64,000 nucleotides of DNA from Lepisosteus oculatus (taxonomy: Eukaryota; Chordata; Actinopteri; Semionotiformes; Lepisosteidae). Positions 1 to 12,593 of the stretch are shown one piece after another. The stretch's first letter is position 1, and each line of letters opens with the position of its first letter. Both the position numbers and the translations under genes were made by a program. The stretch lies in the NCBI RefSeq assembly GCF_040954835.1, contig NC_090699.1, positions 14,315,817 to 14,379,816 on the forward strand, read 5' to 3'. The notes under the pieces are model-generated. The model was given only the letters and a program-made list of their open reading frames with translations, did not search any database and was not told the DNA's origin.

Positions 1-1820
1 GACACTACAGTCCATTACCACTGCACTGAGAGAGAGGGATTCATACAGACACACTGACTGACTGGACACTCCAGTACATTAACACTGCACTGAGAGAGAG
101 GGGTTCATACAGACACACTGACTGACTGGACACTCCAGTACATTAACACTGCACTGAGAGAGAGGGGTTCATACAGACACACTGACTGGACACTCCAGTA
201 CATTAACACTGCACTGAGAGAGAGGGGTTAATACAGACACACTGACTGACTGGACACTCCAGTACATTAACACTGCACTGAGAGAGAGGGGTTCATACAG
301 ACACACTGACTGGACACTCCAGTACATTAACACTGCACTGAGAGAGAGGGGTTCATACAGACACACTGACTGACTGGACACTCCAGTACATTAACACTGC
401 ACTGAGAGAGAGGGGTTCATACAGACACACTGACTGGACACTCCAGTACATTAACACTGCACTGAGAGAGAGGGGTTCATACAGACACACTGACTGACTG
501 GACACTCCAGTACATTAACACTGCACTGAGAGAGAGGGGTTCATACAGACACACTGACTGGACACTCCAGTACATTAACACTGCACTGAGAGAGAGGGGT
601 TCATACAGACACACTGACTGGACACTCCAGTACATTAACACTGCACTGAGAGAGAGGGGTTCATACAGACACACTGACTGGACACTCCAGTACATTAACA
701 CTGCACTGAGAGAGAGGGGTTCATACAGACACACTGACTGGACACTCCAGTACATTAACACTGCACTGAGAGAGAGGGGTTCATACAGACACACTGACTG
801 GACACTCCAGTACATTAACACTGCACTGAGAGAGAGGGGTTAATACAGACACACTGACTGACTGGACACTCCAGTACATTAACACTGCACTGAGAGAGAG
901 GGGTTCATACAGACACACTGACTGGACACTCCAGTACATTAACACTGCACTGAGAGAGAGGGGTTCATACAGACACACTGACTGGACACTCCAGTACATT
1001 AACACTGCACTGAGAGAGAGGGGTTAATACAGACACACTGACTGACTGGACACTCCAGTACATTAACACTGCACTGAGAGAGAGGGGTTCATACAGACAC
1101 ACTGACTGGACACTCCAGTACATTAACACTGCACTGAGAGAGAGGGGTTCATACAGACACACTGACTGACTGGACAGTCCAGTACATTAACACTGCACTG
1201 AGAGAGAGGGGTTCATACAGACACACTGACTGGACACTCCAGTACATTAACACTGCACTGAGAGAGAGGGGTTCATACAGACACACTGACTGACTGGACA
1301 CTCCAGTACATTAACACTGCACTGAGAGAGAGGGGTTCATACAGACACACTGACTGACTGGACACTCCAGTACATTAACACTGCACTGAGAGAGAGGGGT
1401 TCATACAGACACACTGACTGGACACTCCAGTACATTAACACTGCACTGAGAGAGAGGGGTTCATACAGACACACTGACTGGACACTCCAGTACATTAACA
1501 CTGCACTGAGAGAGAGGGGTTCATACAGACACACTGACTGACTGGACACTCCAGTACATTAACACTGCACTGAGAGAGAGGGGTTCATACAGACACACTG
1601 ACTGGACACTCCAGTACATTAACACTGCACTGAGAGAGAGGGGTTCATACAGACACACTGACTGACTGGACACTCCAGTACATTAACACTGCACTGAGAG
1701 AGAGGTTCATACAGACACACTGACTGACTGGACACTCCAGTACATTAACACTGCACTGAGAGAGAGGGGTTCATACAGACACACTGACTGGACACTCCAG
1801 TACATTAACACTGCACTGAG
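1..1820 (-). repeat. MS-A minisatellite array 1 (60/64-bp unit)
   Basis: Head-to-tail array of a unit of 60 or 64 bp, the difference being one or two copies of ACTG. It runs from the window edge, where the first unit is diverged, to 1820. On the minus strand, which is the sense strand of the adjacent exon, the unit reads as a pyrimidine tract ending in CTCTCTCAG followed by TGCAGTGTTAATG. The array begins about 20 bp inside the intron whose donor is at 1841/1840. The same family recurs at five other places in the window. Confidence 0.97.
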
Positions 1821-1841
1821 GGTGTAGTAAGTTAGACTGAC

Positions 1842-2370
1842 CTGCTGCAACACTTGTCTTAGCTGCCCAGCTCTGTCTTTAGTGTTGGGAGTGATAAAGG
1901 GTGGGGAGCCCAGTGAGTAGGGCAGGGAGGTGTACCCCAGAACCCTGCCCCCCATCACGGCCCCTTCAGATACCCTCTCCCTCTCCCACCCACAGTTCCC
2001 ACTGGAGACAGCAGGGGGAGACAGAGTCACGCCGCTTGCTGAGACCTGGGTGCGAGGCATCCTGTCCATCCGGAAGGGCTGAGCGGCTGCGGAGGAGAAG
2101 GGGGGCTCGGCGAGGGTGCAGGGTTCGAGGGCCGGAGCCATGTGGTCCCCGAAAGCGGAGGCGTCCGGCGCCAGGGGCCGCGCCGGCATCCTGGAGGCGC
2201 TGAAGGCGGGCAGAGGCCCGGAGGAGACAAACATGGCGGCAGGGGAGGAGCTCGGCCCGCTGGACATGCGGAGTGAGGGGCGTAGAGAGTCCGAGCACGA
2301 CGAGCGCCCGGCCGTGTCGTCCTTGTGAAATGGGTTGTGAAAAGCGATCCTTCTCCAGAGAGTCCTGGTC
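1842..2370 (-). CDS. Internal coding exon of an unrecognised gene
   Basis: A 529-bp exon bounded by a strong acceptor (a T-rich tract then TTTTGCAG, just above 2370) and a good donor (CAG/GTCAGT at 1841). One frame is open throughout and fits the boundaries, with one base completing a codon on entry and phase 0 on exit. The roughly 176 residues begin RTLWRRIAFHNPFHKDD and continue with Ser/Pro-rich low-complexity sequence (SSCSDSLRPSLR, MSSGPSSSPA) to LGYTSLPYSLGSPP and an end at QLRQVLQQ. A basic, aromatic start followed by a Ser/Pro tail could be a cytoplasmic tail, but I do not recognise the family. A second frame is open for part of the exon but looks less protein-like. The neighbouring exons lie outside the window or beyond the 7.9-kb minisatellite at 2390. 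Confidence 0.6.
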
Positions 2371-2389
2371 CTGCAAAACAAAAAAAAGT

Positions 2390-5300
2390 TCAGGGCAGCG
2401 CTGAGCTATACTGCAAGTCTGAGCACAGAGACTGCAGGAGCAGCACAGGGCAGCGGTGAGCTATACTGCAAGTCTGAGCACAGAGACTGCAGGAGCAGCG
2501 CAGGACAGCGGTGAGCTATACTGCAAGTCTGAGCACAGAGACTGCAGGAGCAGCGCAGGGCAGCGGTGAGCTATACTGCAAGTCTGAGCACAGAGACTGC
2601 AGGAGCAGCACAGGACAGCGGTGAGCTATACTGCAAGTCTGAGCACAGAGACTGCAGGAGCAGCGCAGGGCAGCGGTGAGCTATACTGCAAGTCTGAGCA
2701 CAGAGACTCTGCAGGAGCAGCGCAGGACAGCGGTGAGCTATACTGCAAGTCTGAGCACAGAGACTCTGACTACAGCAGCGCAGGGCAGCGGTGAGCTATA
2801 CTGCAAGTCTGAGCACAGAGACTCTGACTACAGCAGCGCAGGGCAGCGGTGAGCTATACTGCAAGTCTGAGCACAGAGACTCTGACTACAGCAGCGCAGG
2901 GCAGCGGTGAGCTATACTGCAAGTCTGAGCACAGAGACTCTGCAGGAGCAGCGCAGGACAGCGGTGAGCTATACTGCAAGTCTGAGCACAGAGACTCTGA
3001 CTACAGCAGCGCAGGGCAGCGGTGAGCTATACTGCAAGTCTGAGCACAGAGACTGCAGGAGCAGCGCAGGGCAGCGGTGAGCTATACTGCAAGTCTGAGC
3101 ACAGAGACTCTGACTACAGCAGCGCAGGACAGCGGTGAGCTATACTGCAAGTCTGAGCACAGAGACTCTGACTACAGCACCGCAGGGCAGCGGTGAGCTA
3201 TACTGCAAGTCTGAGCACAGAGACTCTGCAGGAGCAGCGCAGGGCAGCGGTGAGCTATACTGCAAGTCTGAGCACAGAGACTCTGCAGGAGCAGCGCAGG
3301 GCAGCGGTGAGCTATACTGCAAGTCTGAGCACAGAGACTCTGACTACATTACCGCAGGGCAGCGGTGAGCTATACTGCAAGTCTGAGCACAGAGACTCTG
3401 CAGGAGCAGCGCAGGGCAGCGGTGAGCTATACTGCAAGTCTGAGCACAAAGACTCTGACTACAGCAGCGCAGGACAGCGGTGAGCTATACTGCAAGTCTG
3501 AGCACAGAGACTCTGACTACAGCACCGCAGGGCAGCGGTGAGCTATACTGCAAGTCTGAGCACAGAGACTGCAGGAGCAGCGCAGGGCAGCGGTGAGCTA
3601 TACTGCAAGTCTGAGCACAGAGACTGCAGGAGCAGCGCAGGGCAGCGGTGAGCTATACTGCAAGTCTGAGCACAGAGACTCTGACTACAGCAGCGCAGGG
3701 CAGCGGTGAGCTATACTGCAAGTCTGAGCACAGAGACTGCAGGAGCAGCGCAGGGCAGCGGTGAGCTATACTGCAAGTCTGAGCACAGAGACTCTGACTA
3801 CAGCAGCGCAGGGCAGCGCTGAGCTATACTGCAAGTCTGAGCACAGAGACTCTGCAGGAGCAGCGCAGGACAGCGGTGAGCTATACTGCAAGTCTGAGCA
3901 CAGAGACTCTGACTACAGCAGCGCAGGGCAGCGCTGAGCTATACTGCAAGTCTGAGCACAGAGACTGCAGGAGCAGCGCAGGGCAGCGGTGAGCTATACT
4001 GCAAGTCTGAGCACAGAGACTCTGCAGGAGCAGCGCAGGACAGCGGTGAGCTATACTGCAAGTCTGAGCACAGAGACTGCAGGAGCAGCGCAGGGCAGCC
4101 GTGAGCTATACTGCAAGTCTGAGCACAGAGACTCTGACTATAGCAGCGCAGGGCAGCGGTGAGCTATACTGCAAGTCTGAGCACAGAGACTCTGCAGGAG
4201 CAGCGCAGGGCAGCGGTGAGCTATACTGCAAGTCTGAGCACAGAGACTCTGCAGGAGCACCGCAGGACAGCGGTGAGCTATACTGCAAGTCTGAGCACAG
4301 AGACTCTGACTACAGCAGCGCAGGGCAGCGGTGAGCTATACTGCAAGTCTGAGCACAGAGACTGCAGGAGCAGCGCAGGGCAGCGGTGAGCTATACTGCA
4401 AGTCTGAGCACAGAGACTCTGCAGGAGCAGCGCAGGACAGCGGTGAGCTATACTGCAAGTCTGAGCACAGAGACTGCAGGAGCAGCGCAGGGCAGCGGTG
4501 AGCTATACTGCAAGTCTGAGCACAGAGACTCTGACTACAGCAGCGCAGGACAGCGGTGAGCTATACTGCAAGTCTGAGCACAGAGACTCTGACTACAGCA
4601 GCGCAGGACAGCGGTGAGCTATACTGCAAGTCTGAACACAGAGACTGCAGCAGCAGCGCAGGGCGGCGGTGAGCTATACTGCAAGTCTGAGCACAGAGAC
4701 TCTGACTACAGCAGCGCAGGGCAGCGGTGAGCTATACTGCAAGTCTGAGCACAGAGACTCTGACTACAGCAGCGCAGGACAGCGGTGAGCTATACTGCAA
4801 GTCTGAGCACAGAGACTCTGCAGGAGCAGCGCAGGGCAGCGGTGAGCTATACTGCAAGTCTGAGCACAGAGACTCTGACTACAGCAGCGCAGGGCAGCGG
4901 TGAGCTATACTGCAAGTCTGAGCACAGAGACTCTGACTATAGCAGCGCAGGGCAGCGGTGAGCTATACTGCAAGTCTGAGCACAGAGACTGCAGGAGCAG
5001 CGCAGGGCAGCGGTGAGCTATACTGCAAGTCTGAGCACAGAGACTGCAGGAGCAGCGCAGGGCAGCGGTGAGCTATACTGCAAGTCTGAGCACAGAGACT
5101 GCAGGAGCAGCGCAGGGCAGCGGTGAGCTATACTGCAAGTCTGAGCACAGAGACTCTGCAGGAGCAGCGCAGGGCAGCGGTGAGCTATACTGCAAGTCTG
5201 AGCACAGAGACTCTGCAGGAGCAGCGCAGGGCAGCGGTGAGCTATACTGCAAGTCTGAGCACAGAGACTCTGCAGGAGCAGCGCAGGGCAGCGGTGAGCT

Positions 5301-8300
5301 ATACTGCAAGTCTGAGCACAGAGACTCTGACTACAGCAGCGCAGGGCAGCGGTGAGCTATACTGCAAGTCTGAGCACAGAGACTCTGCAGGAGCAGCGCA
5401 GGGCAGTGGTGAGCTATACTGCAAGTCTGAGCACAGAGACTCTGACTACAGCAGCGCAGGGCAGCGGTGAGCTATACTGCAAGTCTGAGCACAGAGACTC
5501 TGCAGGAGCAGCGCAGGGCAGCAGTGAGCTATACTGCAAGTCTGAACACAGAGACTGCAGCAGCAGCGCAGGGCAGCGGTGAGCTATACTGCAAGTCTGA
5601 GCACAGAGACTCTGACTACAGCAGCGCAGGGCAGCAGTGAGCTATACTGCAAGTCTGAACACAGAGACTGCAGCAGCAGCGCAGGGCAGCGGTGAGCTAT
5701 ACTGCAAGTCTGAGCACAGAGACTCTGCAGGAGCAGCGCAGGGCAGCGGTGAGCTATACTGCAAGTCTGAGCACAGAGACTCTGACTACAGCAGCGCAGG
5801 GCAGCGGTGAGCTATACTGCAAGTCTGAGCACAGAGACTCTGCAGGAGCAGCGCAGGGCAGTGGTGAGCTATACTGCAAGTCTGAGCACAGAGACTCTGA
5901 CTACAGCAGCGCAGGGCAGCGGTGAGCTATACTGCAAGTCTGAGCACAGAGACTCTGCAGGAGCAGCGCAGGGCAGCGGTGAGCTATACTGCAAGTCTGA
6001 GCACAGAGACTCTGACTACAGCAGCGCAGGGCAGCGGTGAGCTATACTGCAAGTCTGAGCACAGAGACTCTGACTACAGCAGCGCAGGGCAGCGGTGAGC
6101 TATACTGCAAGTCTGAGCACAGAGACTCTGACTACAGCAGCGCAGGGCAGCGGTGAGCTATACTGCAAGTCTGAGCACAGAGACTCTGCAGGAGCAGCGC
6201 AGGACAGCGGTGAGCTATACTGCAAGTCTGAGCACAGAGACTCTGACTACAGCAGCGCAGGGCAGCGGTGAGCTATACTGCAAGTCTGAGCACAGAGACT
6301 GCAGGAGCAGCGCAGGGCAGCGGTGAGCTATACTGCAAGTCTGAGCACAGAGACTCTGACTACAGCAGCGCAGGACAGCGGTGAGCTATACTGCAAGTCT
6401 GAGCACAGAGACTCTGACTACAGCACCGCAGGGCAGCGGTGAGCTATACTGCAAGTCTGAGCACAGAGACTCTGCAGGAGCAGCGCAGGGCAGCGGTGAG
6501 CTATACTGCAAGTCTGAGCACAGAGACTCTGCAGGAGCAGCGCAGGGCAGCGGTGAGCTATACTGCAAGTCTGAGCACAGAGACTCTGACTACATTACCG
6601 CAGGGCAGCGGTGAGCTATACTGCAAGTCTGAGCACAGAGACTCTGCAGGAGCAGCGCAGGGCAGCGGTGAGCTATACTGCAAGTCTGAGCACAAAGACT
6701 CTGACTACAGCAGCGCAGGACAGCGGTGAGCTATACTGCAAGTCTGAGCACAGAGACTCTGACTACAGCACCGCAGGGCAGCGGTGAGCTATACTGCAAG
6801 TCTGAGCACAGAGACTGCAGGAGCAGCGCAGGGCAGCGGTGAGCTATACTGCAAGTCTGAGCACAGAGACTTCAGGAGCAGCGCAGGGCAGCGGTGAGCT
6901 ATACTGCAAGTCTGAGCACAGAGACTCTGACTACAGCAGCGCAGGGCAGCGGTGAGCTATACTGCAAGTCTGAGCACAGAGACTGCAGGAGCAGCGCAGG
7001 GCAGCGGTGAGCTATACTGCAAGTCTGAGCACAGAGACTCTGACTACAGCAGCGCAGGGCAGCGCTGAGCTATACTGCAAGTCTGAGCACAGAGACTCTG
7101 CAGGAGCAGCGCAGGACAGCGGTGAGCTATACTGCAAGTCTGAGCACAGAGACTCTGACTACAGCAGCGCAGGGCAGCGCTGAGCTATACTGCAAGTCTG
7201 AGCACAGAGACTGCAGGAGCAGCGCAGGGCAGCGGTGAGCTATACTGCAAGTCTGAGCACAGAGACTCTGCAGGAGCAGCGCAGGACAGCGGTGAGCTAT
7301 ACTGCAAGTCTGAGCACAGAGACTGCAGGAGCAGCGCAGGGCAGCCGTGAGCTATACTGCAAGTCTGAGCACAGAGACTCTGACTATAGCAGCGCAGGGC
7401 AGCGGTGAGCTATACTGCAAGTCTGAGCACAGAGACTCTGCAGGAGCAGCGCAGGGCAGCGGTGAGCTATACTGCAAGTCTGAGCACAGAGACTCTGCAG
7501 GAGCACCGCAGGACAGCGGTGAGCTATACTGCAAGTCTGAGCACAGAGACTCTGACTACAGCAGCGCAGGGCAGCGGTGAGCTATACTGCAAGTCTGAGC
7601 ACAGAGACTGCAGGAGCAGCGCAGGGCAGCGGTGAGCTATACTGCAAGTCTGAGCACAGAGACTCTGCAGGAGCAGCGCAGGACAGCGGTGAGCTATACT
7701 GCAAGTCTGAGCACAGAGACTGCAGGAGCAGCGCAGGGCAGCGGTGAGCTATACTGCAAGTCTGAGCACAGAGACTCTGACTACAGCAGCGCAGGACAGC
7801 GGTGAGCTATACTGCAAGTCTGAGCACAGAGACTCTGACTACAGCAGCGCAGGACAGCGGTGAGCTATACTGCAAGTCTGAACACAGAGACTGCAGCAGC
7901 AGCGCAGGGCAGCGGTGAGCTATACTGCAAGTCTGAGCACAGAGACTCTGACTACAGCAGCGCAGGGCAGCGGTGAGCTATACTGCAAGTCTGAGCACAG
8001 AGACTCTGACTACAGCAGCGCAGGACAGCGGTGAGCTATACTGCAAGTCTGAGCACAGAGACTCTGCAGGAGCAGCGCAGGGCAGCGGTGAGCTATACTG
8101 CAAGTCTGAGCACAGAGACTCTGACTACAGCAGCGCAGGGCAGCGGTGAGCTATACTGCAAGTCTGAGCACAGAGACTCTGCAGGAGCAGCGCAGGGCAG
8201 TGGTGAGCTATACTGCAAGTCTGAGCACAGAGACTCTGACTACAGCAGCGCAGGGCAGCGGTGAGCTATACTGCAAGTCTGAGCACAGAGACTCTGACTA

Positions 8301-10290
8301 TAGCAGCGCAGGGCAGCGGTGAGCTATACTGCAAGTCTGAGCACAGAGACTGCAGGAGCAGCGCAGGGCAGCGGTGAGCTATACTGCAAGTCTGAGCACA
8401 GAGACTGCAGGAGCAGCGCAGGGCAGCGGTGAGCTATACTGCAAGTCTGAGCACAGAGACTGCAGGAGCAGCGCAGGGCAGCGGTGAGCTATACTGCAAG
8501 TCTGAGCACAGAGACTCTGCAGGAGCAGCGCAGGGCAGCGGTGAGCTATACTGCAAGTCTGAGCACAGAGACTCTGCAGGAGCAGCGCAGGGCAGCGGTG
8601 AGCTATACTGCAAGTCTGAGCACAGAGACTCTGCAGGAGCAGCGCAGGGCAGCGGTGAGCTATACTGCAAGTCTGAGCACAGAGACTCTGACTACAGCAG
8701 CGCAGGGCAGCGGTGAGCTATACTGCAAGTCTGAGCACAGAGACTCTGCAGGAGCAGCGCAGGGCAGTGGTGAGCTATACTGCAAGTCTGAGCACAGAGA
8801 CTCTGACTACAGCAGCGCAGGGCAGCGGTGAGCTATACTGCAAGTCTGAGCACAGAGACTCTGCAGGAGCAGCGCAGGGCAGCAGTGAGCTATACTGCAA
8901 GTCTGAACACAGAGACTGCAGCAGCAGCGCAGGGCAGCGGTGAGCTATACTGCAAGTCTGAGCACAGAGACTCTGACTACAGCAGCGCAGGGCAGCAGTG
9001 AGCTATACTGCAAGTCTGAACACAGAGACTGCAGCAGCAGCGCAGGGCAGCGGTGAGCTATACTGCAAGTCTGAGCACAGAGACTCTGCAGGAGCAGCGC
9101 AGGGCAGCGGTGAGCTATACTGCAAGTCTGAGCACAGAGACTCTGACTACAGCAGCGCAGGGCAGCGGTGAGCTATACTGCAAGTCTGAGCACAGAGACT
9201 CTGCAGGAGCAGCGCAGGGCAGTGGTGAGCTATACTGCAAGTCTGAGCACAGAGACTCTGACTACAGCAGCGCAGGGCAGCGGTGAGCTATACTGCAAGT
9301 CTGAGCACAGAGACTCTGCAGGAGCAGCGCAGGGCAGCAGTGAGCTATACTGCAAGTCTGAGCACAGAGACTCTGACTACAGCAGCGCAGGGCAGCGGTG
9401 AGCTATACTGCAAGTCTGAGCACAGAGACTCTGACTACAGCAGCGCAGGGCAGCGGTGAGCTATACTGCAAGTCTGAGCACAGAGACTCTGCAGGAGCAG
9501 CGCAGGACAGCGGTGAGTTATACTGCAAGTCTGAGCACAGAGACTCTGACTACAGCAGCGCAGGGCAGCGCTGAGCTATACTGCAAGTCTGAGCACAGAG
9601 ACTCTGACTACAGCAGCGCAGGGCAGCGCTGAGCTATACTGCAAGTCTGAGCACAGAGACTGCAGGAGCAGCGCAGGGCAGCGGTGAGCTATACTGCAAG
9701 TCTGAGCACAGAGACTCTGCAGGAGCAGCGCAGGGCAGCGGTGAGCTATACTGCAAGTCTGAGCACAGAGACTGCAGGAGCAGCGCAGGACAGCGGTGAG
9801 CTATACTGCAAGTCTGAGCACAGAGACTCTGCAGGAGCAGCGCAGGGCAGCGGTGAGCTATACTGCAAGTCTGAGCACAGAGACTCTGACTACAGCAGCG
9901 CAGGAGAGCGGTGAGCTATACTGCAAGTCTGAGCACAGAGACTCTGACTACAGCAGCGCAGGACAGCGGTGAGCTATACTGCAAGTCTGAGCACAGAGAC
10001 TCTGACTACAGCAGCGCAGGGCAGCGGTGAGCTATACTGCAAGTCTGAGCACAGAGACTGCAGGAGCAGCGCAGGGCAGCGGTGAGCTATACTGCAAGTC
10101 TGAGCACAGAGACTCTGACTACAGCAGCGCAGGACAGCGGTGAGCTATACTGCAAGTCTGAGCACAGAGACTCTGACTACAGCAGCGCAGGGCAGCGGTG
10201 AGCTATACTGCAAGTCTGAGCACAGAGACTGCAGGAGCAGCGCAGGGCAGCGGTGAGCTATACTGCAAGTCTGAGCACAGAGACTCTGCA
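2390..10290. repeat. 7.9-kb minisatellite MS-B (about 54-58 bp unit) with higher-order duplication
   Basis: About 140 tandem copies of a unit containing GGTGAGCTATACTGCAAGTC followed by TGAGCACAGAGACT. Two main spacer variants alternate (CTGACTACAGCAGCGCAG and CTGCAGGAGCAGCGCAG). Rare marker variants recur at a fixed distance: TACATTACCG at about 3350 and 6596, CACAAAGACT at about 3446 and 6692, and CAGCCGTGAG at about 4096 and 7342. All are 3246 bp apart. The array therefore contains a head-to-tail duplication of about 3.25 kb (about 2760-6005 and 6006 onward). The second copy has roughly 115 bp (two units) extra near 8155-8270. It lies upstream of the minus-strand exon at 1842-2370. Confidence 0.97.
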
Positions 10291-10855
10291 GCAGAAGCAC
10301 TCTGAGCTCTTTGACTATTTGTTACTGTTACTGTTACTAAGGACTTTCTCCCGCTGCTGGAAGTGAAGACAGCAGCAGTCCTGCTGTTGTGCCCCCCGTA
10401 CCCCCGAGGGACCCTGAATCACCTGGTGGTGTGGGAGCAGTGGGGGGGTGTCACCCCTCCGTGTGAGGCGGCGGCGGCGGCGGTGGCTCACCTAGTGCGT
10501 CTGCTCCCAGCGTCTCTGCGCCCGTCCCAGCGTCTCTCTGTGTCCCGCAGGGGCGGCACACCGCTCTATAAGAGCAGCAGTGCTCGATCAGGCCAGCCCC
10601 CCCTTACCCAACCTCCCCACGGGACTTCCTCAAACGCCCCCGGCTGTCCCCGGGCCTGCCTCCCTCCCACTTCCCTCTTTCAAACTGTCTCTCTCTCTCC
10701 ATCGCCGCGCTGGTTCACAGCACAGGGGATGGGGGATCATCGGGATCGCCGGGACGAGCCGGAGGACTGGGTGGAGAGTAGGGCTCCCGTGAGGACGAGA
10801 GTGGCTGTGGGCTCTGGGAGCACGCCGTGATCTTGACCTGACGAGGGCCGCAGGG
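10291..10855. other. Unique, partly GC-rich spacer
   Basis: Single-copy sequence between MS-B and an interspersed repeat. It has a GCG-rich stretch near 10,465-10,490 and a 155-codon plus-strand open frame from 10,363 that I do not believe, because it is low-complexity with no recognisable domain. On the minus strand a donor-like GTGAGC follows position 10,492, and an acceptor-like CTGCTGCTCTTATAG ends near 10,567. A small exon of about 75 bp between them would splice in phase with the exon ending at 2370. This is tentative. Confidence 0.3.
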
Positions 10856-10857
10856 GG

Positions 10858-11470
10858 GTGACGATAATAATAAACTGTATTTTATATAGCGCCTTTAAAG
10901 GTGGCTTCTCAAAGCGCTTTACAGGATGACAACAACAATAAATAAAAATAATACACAAGATTAAACACAATTACAATATACAGAGGAGACCGTGGAAGGT
11001 GGTACTAAGAAGAGCAGAGGGGTGAAGAATGGAACCAGTTCAGTAAAGGCTCTTCTGAAGAAGAGGGTTTTGAGTCTGGATTTGAAGGAGTTTAGAGAAG
11101 GTGACTCTCTGATATCCTTGGGAGAGAGTTCCAGAGCTTGGGGGCATCACAGGAGAAGGCCCTGTCGCCCATACAATGGGACAATACGATGTAGGGTGAC
11201 AGAGCCCCATGTTGCACCAGCCCGTCCGGAGATCAGCTTGCTCCTGGTCCTGCCCCAGAAGGCCACACTGACCCTGTCCAGTGTCGCTCTGAGGCGGGCA
11301 GGAGCAGGGCGGGGCTGCGCTTTCTGAGCGCTCCTCTGAGCGTCAAGCTGTCTTTGTAGCTTTTGGATTGTGGAGGTGCAAGAGGCCGGATTCTGTTTTG
11401 TGGGGCTCGTGTTTCCATACTGTTCAAGTTCTGATATGTCCTCATTTAGGACCTGGTCTCTTCAGGTGTT
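10858..11470. repeat. Interspersed repeat remnant (fish type)
   Basis: The segment starts near an ATAATAATAA run followed by a near-palindromic GCGCCTTTAAAGG ... AAAGCGCTTTACAGG block. It continues with TTTGAAGGAGTTTAGAGAAGG and GGAGAGAGTTCCAGAGCTTGG phrases that I associate with a common dispersed repeat in fish genomes. It has no durable open frame. The class cannot be fixed without a repeat library. Confidence 0.5.
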
Positions 11471-11484
11471 GAGACTGAGGGCTT

Positions 11485-12215
11485 GTGTTGCCGGACAGAT
11501 GTCACCAGTGTATATCAGGTCAGAGCCAACTCTATTTTCTTAGGAGACTCAGGTCCTTTGGTGTGTGTGGAACACTGCTACACATTTTTTATGAATCAGT
11601 GGTGGCGCCGGCCATCTTCTATGCTGTTGTGTGCTGGGGCAGCAGCATCATGACAAGAGATGCAAATAGGCTCAATAAACTCATTAAGAAGGCTGGCTCT
11701 GTGTTGGGGATGAGCCTTGACCCCATGGAGGTGGTGACTGACAGGAGAATGCTGACCAAGCTCTCAGCCATCATGAACAACACCTCTCATCCGCTTCATG
11801 GGACTGTTACTGGGCAGCGGAGCACTTTTAGCAACAGACTGCTCCAGCTCCGGTGTTCAAGGGAACGTTTCCACAGGTCTTTCCTCCCGGCGGCTGTCAG
11901 GGTGTGTAACACTGCCCTTGGCTAGGAATGTTAGCCCTTCGTCTGCTCCTCTATGGACAGCATGTTCCTCCATTGTACTTTTTGGACAATCAGTCTGTAT
12001 AAACCTATGCACACTTTGCACATATTTTATTGTTTTTACAGTGACTATGATCAGCACATTTCGCACACACCTATGTATTTATTTATTTGTATTTATTTTG
12101 TTGTCTTTTCTTTTTATAACTATTCTGATGTCTGTTTTGCTTGTCTTGGGCTGGACTGCTGTAACACATCGATTTCCCTACGGGATTAATAAAGTATTAT
12201 CTATCTATATAAACT
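11485..12215 (+). mobile_element. 3' end of a non-LTR retrotransposon (L2/jockey-like LINE)
   Basis: The open frame at 11,485-11,925 encodes the C-terminal part of a LINE reverse-transcriptase protein. Diagnostic pieces are FYESVVAPAIFYAVVCWG, LNKLIKKAGSVLG, DRRMLTKLSAIM and ERFHRSFLPAAVRVCN. The frame ends in AAVRVCNTALG and is followed by an AT-rich 3' UTR. The element finishes near 12,215 with a GGATTAATAAAGTATTATC tail and a short TATC-like repeat, typical of fish L2-type elements. The 5' part of the element is missing, so it is a 5'-truncated dead copy. It sits about 4.4 kb beyond the zfhx2 stop codon. Confidence 0.85.
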
Positions 12216-12590
12216 TACAGTCACAGACACCCAGGAGGACTCAAGCTGTGCTTTACTGCCACCTGCTGGCCACTCTGGAGGAGTGCAGTCATGAAAATAA
12301 ATGACTGTTTCTTCAGGACCCCTGTGTCCTCCAGCTGAGCAAGCTTATTGATCTCCATAATTAAACTGCTTTCTTGATTAGGCCTTTTGCTAACTGCTTC
12401 CAATGCTCAGTCCCTGGTTACAGAAACACACTACTGTAAACATATAGTTATTAAACCTTACAAGGCTGCTGACTTACTGTAACAGGTCCTGATCCTGGGG
12501 AACCAACCAACCCCCAGTCTGACAGGTGCTGCAGACACACTGACCAGCCCTTCAGGACCAGGACTGGACAGCCCTGCTGCAGACACACTG
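12216..12590. other. Non-coding spacer
   Basis: Single-copy-looking sequence between the LINE tail and the next minisatellite. I see no splice-bounded frame or RNA gene. A phrase near 12,480-12,590 (CTGATCCTGGGGAACCAACC, CTGCTGCAGACACACTGACC) may be a dispersed repeat. Confidence 0.4.
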
Positions 12591-12593
12591 ACC

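Noticed and set aside
1-10290. Possible CRISPR array or bacterial repeat locus
   Set aside because: Repeats are contiguous with no unique spacers. Introns, LINE fragments and vertebrate genes show this is eukaryotic.
2390-10290. Repeated MSYTASLSTET-type peptides as a gene family
   Set aside because: Each frame is a short run within MS-B, broken by TGA in every other unit variant, with no splice or domain support.
10363-10830. 155-codon plus-strand ORF
   Set aside because: Low-complexity composition, no recognised domain, and it overlaps an acceptor-like and a donor-like signal on the other strand.
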